Made by a program: the position numbers and the translations under genes. Of a stretch of DNA of 16,464 nt, positions 9,138 through 16,464 are shown in pieces. Source of the DNA: Smittium mucronatum (Eukaryota > Kickxellomycota > Harpellomycetes > Harpellales > Legeriomycetaceae). The notes beneath the pieces were generated by a model. The model was not told the origin of the DNA. It saw nothing but the letters and a program-made list of their open reading frames with translations, and made no database searches. Location: contig LSSL01000525.1 in assembly GCA_001953115.1 (NCBI GenBank), positions 8,093-24,556 of the forward strand, given 5' to 3'. The stretch's first letter is position 1; each line of letters opens with the position of its first letter.

Positions 9138-9140
9138 TAT

Positions 9141-9478
9141 AATAATACTAAAAAAAATTTATTGACTCTTTTTATGAGATTTATCAAGCACAATCACCAC
9201 ATAAAGAAATAATTTGGCAAAAAGAATCTACCTAAAGAATTCAATCCAGCCCGTTTTTTGAATCTCATAATTTAAGAATACTGTTTCATATTTAATCTAT
9301 GGACTATTTCAAATTTAGCAATACTAACATTTTAAGTCTTATAAAATAAACTAAAAAAAATGTATAAAATTAGCATCTGTCTTTTTATTGCATTTTTATT
9401 TAAAGTTTATTATAAATAATATTATAAAATACCACTAAATATAATGAAAATCTTTTCTATCAGTATTAATTTGACACT
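9141..9478. other. AT-rich spacer between transposon and compositional island
   Basis: About 340 bases with no reading frame, RNA gene or repeat that I can support. A slightly G+C-richer patch at about 9185-9260 has stops in every frame. Confidence 0.5.
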
Positions 9479-9499
9479 AAAGTGGTAGGAATCGCATTT

Positions 9500-9517
9500 T
9501 TTTCTTAGGTGAAGCTA
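9500..9517. other. Small GC-rich hairpin at the left edge of the island
   Basis: AGGTG, loop AAGCTA, CGCCT near 9509-9524 can form a five-pair stem with one G-U. It lies in a 34-codon stop-free stretch (about 9489-9580) of normal-looking codon composition. This hints that the island upstream of the ORF may also once have been coding, or is a structured leader. Coordinates are approximate. Confidence 0.25.
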
Positions 9518-9590
9518 CGCCTCCTTTGCAGTCTGAGAGTATTAGCACGCTTGAGAACTGTTTTAGTCGCCTTATAGTTTAGTTTTATAG

Positions 9591-9598
9591 TATAAATA
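9591..9598 (+). promoter_or_regulatory. TATA-like box upstream of the unknown ORF
   Basis: TATAAATA lies 187 bases before the ATG at 9785. The intervening sequence is T-rich and looks like an untranslated leader. In AT-rich DNA such matches are common, so this is only a candidate promoter. Confidence 0.25.
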
Positions 9599-9784
9599 GT
9601 TTTTCATCTAGGTTTGAATATAATAATTTTTTTATTCTCAGTATTTGTTTTCCAGTGTTTGGATAAGTTAGTTTAATTATTATTTTAGTTTTCTCGTGAA
9701 CTGGGATCATTAACTGTTAGTCCGGTTTATAGTTTAGTTACTTGTTATTTTTCGCTTAGTGAAAGAATTAACTTATATAGTGCT

Positions 9785-10327
9785 ATGAGAATGGTTATGC
9801 ACAAGCATGAGTTGTCCGAGTCCTGTGCTTATCCTTATGGATTTGACCCGGAGGTTGACTCTTGGCAAGAGGTGGCAGAAGATAGAGATAGTGATGTTTT
9901 GGTATCAATCTCTGTTGAAGCTCTCGGGTTAAGCAAATACTTAAACCAATCCGTAGATTTGGCAGGGGAACTAATTATAGAAGATTTTGTATCTTCTTTA
10001 TTGGGGTTCTCATTAAGTTCAGGCTCCAACTCTCTGGTAAGGTTATCGCCTATTATTTCTACCGTGGGGTATGTACAAACACTCAATGTTGTCAGTACAG
10101 GAAGCAACAGGCGAAGTTTAGATAGGTGGAGTAAGGAAGCAATGCTTGAAATTAAGTCTCTGCTGGGTGAGGGCGTAGAGTTTACTAGTAATAGTGCGCT
10201 CAGAGTTGCCTCACCTTTATCTACACAGAAACAGTTTAGGAGCGAGGATTTATACCAATATAACTGGTATAGAAAATCCGCTTCCGAAAATAATTTAAAT
10301 TTATTATCGTGTCTTATATTTTATTAA
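9785..10327 (+). CDS. Unrecognised 180-residue protein in a G+C-richer island
   Basis: This is the only long ATG-started frame in the window. Its base composition (27 of 60 G+C in the line at 10021) is far above the background. Codon use is balanced, with Trp27, Trp115 and Trp161 all TGG and a TAA stop, as expected for real coding sequence under a standard code. The start is uncertain, because Met1, Met3 and Met5 are all possible. Residues 21-38 are strongly acidic (DPEVDSW...EDRDSD). Residues 60-95 are hydrophobic and Ser-rich, without a clear membrane helix. Residues 108-123 (NRRSLDRWSKEAMLEIK) could form a charged helix. There is no signal peptide, zinc knuckle, protease or polymerase motif. 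From about residue 168 the DNA turns AT-rich, so the last dozen residues are probably read-through into flanking DNA and the true protein was longer. It may be a gene fragment, a gag-like retrotransposon piece or an endogenous RNA-virus-like insertion. I do not recognise the family. Confidence 0.6.
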   Translation: MRMVMHKHELSESCAYPYGFDPEVDSWQEVAEDRDSDVLVSISVEALGLSKYLNQSVDLAGELIIEDFVSSLLGFSLSSGSNSLVRLSPIISTVGYVQTLNVVSTGSNRRSLDRWSKEAMLEIKSLLGEGVEFTSNSALRVASPLSTQKQFRSEDLYQYNWYRKSASENNLNLLSCLIFY

Positions 10328-10366
10328 GTAAAAATTTTTACAGAATTTTTTATTATACAAAAACCA

Positions 10367-10388
10367 AAAGCAGTATTTAAACTGTTTT
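10367..10388. repeat. Hairpin 40 bases after the unknown ORF
   Basis: AAAGCAGT, loop ATTTAA, then ACTGTTTT form eight pairs, including one G-U. It could be a 3'-end structure or chance. Confidence 0.3.
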
Positions 10389-10568
10389 ATTACCAAATAA
10401 TGAAAAGATATAATAAAATAAAAGTGATATCGACACAAAATTTCTAAGTCAAAATATCAAATCTTTAAAGTGAAACCGAAAAAAAAAAGCTTCAAATTAT
10501 TCAACATTAATATACCTATAATTTTTACTCATATTATTCCCGCTAAGAAAAAAACCTTTCAATTTTAG

Positions 10569-10638
10569 TTGAAATGGATGATATTGTTTTTAGCATCCGA
10601 TAAACAATATTAATATAGTCCATCCTTCTTTCAATTTG
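10569..10638. repeat. Imperfect hairpin with bulge
   Basis: TTGAAATGGATG and ATATTGTTT on the left pair with AAACAATAT and CATCC...TTTCAA on the right, around a loop at about 10590-10601. An unpaired insertion of about 10 bases sits in the right arm. It may be a small foldback repeat. No gene is associated with it. Confidence 0.4.
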
Positions 10639-12988
10639 AATATACACTAATATTTATTTTTATAAGCTTTTTTGGTTCGGAAAAAAAATTACCACTTACC
10701 GTTTTTTCGGAATTTGAAATCAAAAACTGTATTTAATCTTCTGTTGAGGTTAATTAATTTCGATTTTACTGAACTAAGATCTATAGTTCAGAAATATCTT
10801 TTGCATTATATTGTATTAAATTCAATATTTTGAGTAGAAGCATGATTATTATCTCAATATAATCACTCTAAATTCAAATCAGACAACATATTTTAGATAG
10901 TTCACTAAAAAGAAATCATATAATTTTATTTGATGTAAACATATTATTTTCGATATAATTTAAAATTTAAAAACTTAGTTATGCGCTTTTTATATTGAGC
11001 TCTTTATCGAAAAATAAATTTTAGCACGAGAAGTTGCTATATTTTTTTCTCTTCTAAGAAATGCTTCAACTGTAGTTTTATGTCCTTAAAACCCCACATT
11101 TTCCATAAAATGTATAAAAATCTTTCTCAAATAAAATATTTTGGATATTAAAATATATTAATAATTTTTTGCTCTATTTTTAATTAAAAATAACATTCTG
11201 AGCATTTAAAGAAGGCTAATACAAAGTTTTTTAGTATCTGAAATAACGTTTTAATTATGTTACTGGTTAGGGTAATCAATATAACTAAAAACAAATAAAT
11301 TAAGAAGTAATTTTAAATATTTTAACCAGTTTTCTAGAAAAAAAAATTATTAGACTAATGATTTAATCTCTAAGTTTACTAAATGTGGTTTTGTTATTAT
11401 ATTAACCCAAGAAAAATTTGAGAAATCTGCAATCTTACAAATAATCAGAAACACTTTCGTTATTTTTGTAAATTTCTTTAATTATGGTTCATGTGCACTT
11501 CTTTTTTTTTTCATATTTTTTTTAAGGGGAATTTATTTATAATATTCAAATACTAGAGTAGATAAAATAAAAATAATTTAAAAGGAAAAAATAATAAATC
11601 AATTCAATACCGCTCTTATCTGTCACTCGGGTGGCTAAGTACTCATCGGGCATTTGCTCAAGGGAAATTAATATTATTATTTTGTTTATAAAGAGTATCG
11701 ATTTTTTCTGATTTTATCCTATGAGATAAATATAGCTGAAGCAGTAAAATGATAAATTTCCTATTTTAATTATAATTCAGCACCAATAAGTTTTATTCAA
11801 AGAGATATTTGACTCTAGAACCAACTCAAACTCTAAAATCCTTATTTATATCATTTTAATGCGAATTTTAAAAGAAAAAGAGCCCCTGGTTTGCATAATT
11901 CCCAAATTGGAGCAATATTCTTGCAATTATTTTCAGTTTAAATGTAAGATCAAATAACCTATATTTATATCTGTAGTTTAATCATCAAAAGTGAGAATAA
12001 TTCTCATAACAATTGTTTTTTATTGTTTATTTTTCTCTTTTAGTCCAATTTTCATTTCACCAATTATTGTAAAAACTTTATTTTTAACATTGATTGAATA
12101 TTTTAATAATTTTTTCTATAAGGATAACAAATTTCCAATATCTTTAGATTTAATAAAAAGTTGGAAGTCAAAAAATGTAAGATTATCTTCCTAAATAACC
12201 CAATCAAAGCGAATTTAAAGAAGGATTAAAATAATCAGTAATTAGTGTAGATTTATAAGGTATTTTATCATTAAATCTATCATTTTTATCTGATATAGCT
12301 CTTATTTATTGATATTTTTAATGTGAACATAAATTTTTTTAGTGAAACCATTAAATTTTTTTAAATTAGTACTACGGATATTGCAATTTTCTAATTTTCA
12401 TAATTATTTTACATAGAATTTTCCCATTAATTTATGTTTTTATATAAAGAAAAATCCATGATGACATGTTTTTAATTTTTTAAAAAAGTATGAAGAATTG
12501 ATTTTTTTCTTAATTTTCTTTTTTATGAAATATTAAATCAATAAAAAATCTTATAAAATCTATAAAAATTGAAAGAAAATACGTTTGCACTGTATTTATA
12601 ATTGAATTTATAAATATAATTATACACCAAGTGAACCAAAAATATAGTATAATAAAAAGAAAAATCTGATAGTTTTAAAATAGGAATCACAAAAATTTAA
12701 AAAGAAATAAGTCTAATCGTTTATTATTTTGCAAAAAAAAAAAAGTGTTAGGAAAAATCATCCAATCTTTAAATAATTACATTTTTTTTATAAATTATAA
12801 TTTAGGCATTAAAGCTTAAAAAAATATCTAGATGAATATTATCTGTTTGAAAAAATTAAATATTAAACCAGAAAATATAATAAAAATTATTTATTGATTT
12901 TTATTTTGGGATTAGGGCACCAAAACCGTGATTTATAGAAAAAAAAAAACCGGAAATTACTTGTGAATAAGAGTTCTAAAAATCGTCA

Positions 12989-13000
12989 TAGGGGCCCCTA
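12989..13000. repeat. Perfect 12-base GC palindrome
   Basis: TAGGGGCCCCTA is a perfect palindrome with eight consecutive G/C bases, very unlike the surrounding DNA. Near-identical inverted 9-mers AAACCGGAA (about 12948) and TTCCGGTTT (about 13068) lie on either side. Confidence 0.7.
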
Positions 13001-14880
13001 AGCCGACTGAATAACGGAAAGTTTATAAATTTTAAGCTTGTTTTTGATCCATTCATCATAAAAAATATTCCGGTTTCTGTTTTAATTTATTATGATTCTA
13101 GAATTATAATAATTATATAATTTTTAGAATAAACATAATTTTCTAATATTTAAAACAATTATTCACTATTATCACTATAGAAAAATTATAAAGTGTCGAA
13201 TTAAAAAAATATATATTTTGAAAAATTAACAGTTTAATATATGCATATTTAGTTTTGAATAAAAATAAAGTTAATAATTTCGAAACCATGAGACTCAGCT
13301 TATTATCTGAATAAGTAAAAATTATAAAACTTCTATTACAAACAAAAAATAGTATATTTCTATTATAAAAAAATCAAAAAATAATTAAATTAGATATGTA
13401 TCAAAATATAGAAAGCAATAAGTATTGATCATATTTAATTAACATGTAAATTGTGTTAAAAAGAAAATATCAACCTCAATACATATGCATTTCGTAATTT
13501 TTTTGATTATATTTATATAATTATTAAGAAAGACTAAATTTATAATTTTATTAAATTATAGTAATTATATCGATAAATGATTTTTCAGGAACACTCAGAC
13601 AGTTTTTTGGCTGTTTAACTTACCTTATTTTACAATATGAAATATTTTATTCTAGTATTTTAAATTAAAATCTAACATTTGAAATATTTTCTTCTAAACT
13701 TCATTATATTTACACAAAATTTTCAAATAATTTTTTACTATAAAGCAAATTATTATATGAAGTAGAATTTTTACTTATTATTCCTCATTATTTCATTATT
13801 AGAATAAAAATATATCAATATTAATCCGTTTCTTATTCGTTTAAAACAAAAATTAAAAAATTTTAAATTTTTAAAATAAGAATAATAACCATAATCCTAA
13901 TATAATACAATGCTATTATCAAATATTACGTTTAAAAAAAATAGCTATAAGAATTTATGGAAAAAACTTCTGTTTCAGATGAATATCCTATATATATATA
14001 ATAGATGTTAAAATTTCTTATTTGGTAAATTTCAAATCAAAAATGCTTTATTATTTCGCAATACAAAACAAGAGCAAATTATATAATTTTAGATAGGAAG
14101 TATATTGATCAAATGCAGGCATAAATTTTATGATTTAAAATTTTTTTCGGTCTAATTTGCATAATCTCTGCTGAAATTTTGAATTTCAATTTTTTTTTCT
14201 AAATATTAAAACCAAAGAACATTCACTGAAGTGAAAATATCAAATAAACAAAAAATAATCGCTTATTTAAAAAATTGGTTTTTTTATGCAAAAAAAATAG
14301 TAAAATGACTTTTAAAGTTTTTTTGGTTGTTAAATTTATTACAAATAACTTTATAAAAATTATTTTTAAAATGATTATTCAATCCCTAGATAGTTAAGAA
14401 TAAATCTTTTTACAAACATTGGTACAGTTATAATATTTCTAAAAAAAATCGTAATTATATATAGGTAGTTATTTCTTGTAAAATTTGCTTATCCATCCTT
14501 CTTATTTAAAAATAATAAGACAAAAAAATAAATTATTTAACCCTTTTAAAACATTAATTTACAATTTTTAACACTAAATTGAATAAAAAATGCAATTAGA
14601 AATATATCTTTATAATTTGTTTTCAGATTCCACTCTCTTTGTTATAAAAATTTTATTATTTTTAAAATTTATTTAATAAATCAAATTTTAATAAAATAGA
14701 AGTATATTTAAACCAATTTTTTGTTAATTTTAAATTTGATACACCATTTTTTTTTTTTTTGCATAATATTAATATTAAAAAATCAAGTAATTAACTGTTT
14801 TAGGTATATTAAATCAAAATTTATTTCCATTTTGAAAAAAAAAATAAGTCTCAAGAATTCTTAATTTTAATATGTACTTA

Positions 14881-14901
14881 TATAAATTATAAATTATAAA
14901 T
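14881..14901. repeat. Tandem heptamer TATAAAT, three units
   Basis: Three perfect copies of a 7-base AT-only unit. This is low-complexity sequence with no evident role. Confidence 0.8.
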
Positions 14902-16464
14902 TTCTTAAAAATTAAATTAGAAAGTTTAGATGCCCGAAAATGGTGATTTTTTATAAAATTTTTTTTAAAAAAAGATAAATATATTTTCACCCAAATTCCG
15001 TAAAATTATTGGTATAATAGTAACTTTTTGAAGTAGATATAGTCAATTTTGTATTTTAATATTAATAAATGAGTAATAGTCATGCAATTTGTAGATAAAT
15101 AAAAAAATAATACCAATCTATTGACTAAATCAATAAAAAAAATCTATAAGCGCACTAAAAACCATATATAAAAATTTTTGCATAAAAAAAATTCATATAG
15201 TCAGTTCTTTAAATATTTATTCTTCAAGAGGATTTTTTCATTTTTTCATAGATTTTGTCTCCAAGTATCGTGACCCAATTTCATGGAACATATTATAAGG
15301 TAAAAAAAATTTAATATCAAACTGAATTAATAAATTATCTAAATATATAAAAAAAATATTAACACCAACAAAACTGTCATTTAATATTTTAATTGGAATA
15401 AAAAATAATATTTATGTTTTTAAATAAAACCTAAATTATTAATATTTATTATATATTTATTAATAGAGCTTTAATAGTCATTTTTTTAATGCCTACCAAT
15501 AATGCTAAAATTTCACCACTAAATATGATTATCTGATTAAAATTTTATTTATTATTTTATACAGATTTATACTTAATCATTAAATTTTTATCCATTTATA
15601 GACTGTTTTTTAACTCCAATTAATCGATCATATTCTCCGATTCTATTTTATTCTAATCATACTAATACTATTTCTTCTTTTTTATTATAAATCAAATTTG
15701 ATAAACAAAAAAATTTCCAAGAATTTAAATATTTAACCTATCCAATAATTAAATTCTTGCTATATAACAATTTAAATTTCACCAAAAAAAATTTGCTGTT
15801 TTTCTTAGATCATCCTTAAATGAAAAGGAAGCTTTTATTGGCTATTAATTGTTTAACTGATTATTTTATCAAATAAAAATAGAGTTCAAAGCCACTTAGA
15901 ATCACCTTCACTAAAAAAGATTATTTCAGTATGGGCTCATGGACGCTATATATATGTATATTAATGATATTATTAATTGAAAACCCCAAAAAAATAAATT
16001 AATTAAATTTCTGAAAATTTTAATTAAACTCTGTATACATAGCCAAAATGGATCAGAAATACAAAACTAATATATCTTATTTATTAAACCATTTAATTTT
16101 AGAGTAAAATTAACTTTTATTTATTATATATCTTTTCATCATGAAAAAATCAATATGAGTATTTTAATATTTAATAAACATTATTCATGTTTTTAGACGT
16201 ATAATTTTTCCTTATTTCCAAATAAAGATATCTCATTTTGGATATTTTTTTGATTTAATTTTGATTTATTTTGGACATATTAAGTTAAAATACAATCATT
16301 TATTTAGGTTTTGATTAACCAAATCTTCTTATAACCGCTCATGATATTATACCTATTTTTTTTATCACATCTCACAACATAAATTTATTTTTTTATTTTT
16401 ATCTTTACAAAAATTATGTGAAAAAAATATCAAAATTAGGAAGCCTCTAATAAAAATTTAAAAA

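Larger units (their letters stand above)
7285..9140 (+). mobile_element. Relict IS630/Tc1/mariner-type DNA transposon
   Basis: Long imperfect terminal inverted repeats (about 7285-7460 and 8935-9137) enclose a decayed transposase gene on the plus strand. Total length is about 1.85 kb, normal for this superfamily. The repeats prove themselves by spacing. The 20-mer at 7333-7352 matches the reverse complement of 9068-9087 at 17 of 20 bases, and GAGCACTTT at 7433-7441 matches the reverse complement of 8979-8987 exactly. The two motifs are 100 bases apart in both arms. Family knowledge predicts a TA target-site duplication, but the outer ends are too eroded for me to assign one. The protein is broken many times, so this copy cannot move by its own means. 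Confidence 0.8.
10328..16464. other. AT-rich desert without identifiable genes
   Basis: Six kilobases with no gene I can support. Contents worth noting are the hairpins at 10367-10388 and 10569-10638, a G+C-richer patch at about 11608-11665, a 12-base palindrome at 12989-13000 between CCGG-containing inverted 9-mers, three tandem heptamers (TATAAAT) at 14881-14901, and long T-runs such as the one near 14745-14760. A stop-free frame of about 45 codons ending near 15297 is too short and AT-driven to call. Confidence 0.55.

Noticed and set aside
9835..10107. 90-codon frame on the minus strand inside the island
   Set aside because: It begins at TTG and is a shadow of the plus-strand ORF, which has a true ATG and extends beyond it on both sides.
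11625..11680. Possible tRNA-like sequence (TGGCTAAG resembling an A box)
   Set aside because: No B box or cloverleaf pairing follows.
11991..12194. 67-codon frame with hydrophobic N-terminus
   Set aside because: It begins at GTG, its composition equals the AT-rich background, and the apparent membrane segment is what T-rich codons (Phe, Ile, Leu) give by chance.
15160..15297. Stop-free frame of about 45 codons ending in DFVSKYRDPISWNIL
   Set aside because: It has no ATG at a sensible place, no homology I recognise and only slightly raised G+C. It is too short to separate from chance.
1..16464. CRISPR array, bacterial operon or organelle genome
   Set aside because: There are no regularly spaced direct repeats. 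The tRNAs are of nuclear eukaryotic type, and coding density is far too low for a bacterium or organelle.

Overview
The window is about 16.5 kb of extremely AT-rich, gene-poor DNA. Hand counts of sampled 60-base lines give roughly 13 to 28% G+C in the background. It looks like nuclear DNA of a eukaryote. The three tRNAs have A34 anticodons (AAG, AGC, ACG), encode no CCA, and carry internal A- and B-box promoter sequence. The rest of the window is almost free of genes. Several AT-rich lineages would fit (early-diverging fungi, gene-poor microsporidia, amoebae or other protists); the sequence alone does not decide between them.

Layout. Positions 1-1310 hold a 15-base poly-C edge and a decayed inverted-repeat element with arms near 151-285 and 1100-1262 and no gene inside. 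Positions 1310-6770 are AT-rich DNA with no gene I can support. Positions 6799-7036 hold a very tight tRNA array, Leu(AAG)-Ala(AGC)-Arg(ACG), with 4- and 5-base spacers and the first oligo-T terminator only after the third gene. Positions about 7285-9140 hold a dead DNA transposon of the IS630/Tc1/mariner superfamily. Its transposase pseudogene (about 7608-8788) is broken by several frameshifts and stops, and is flanked by long degenerate terminal inverted repeats.

Positions about 9480-10285 form a compositional island (a sampled line reaches 45% G+C). It contains the only convincing open reading frame, 180 codons at 9785-10327, whose product I do not recognise. The frame appears to run out of the island into AT-rich DNA, so it may be a truncated or inserted gene. 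Positions 10330-16464 are again AT-rich, with a few hairpins, microsatellites and small G+C-richer patches.

How the parts relate. The tRNA array is probably the only clearly functional locus. It likely makes one Pol III precursor that is cut into three tRNAs. The transposon sits about 250 bases downstream of the tRNAs and is immobile by its own protein. The unknown ORF, in foreign-looking composition, is the best candidate for something new, either a host gene fragment or an element- or virus-derived insertion. No operon or multi-gene system is visible.
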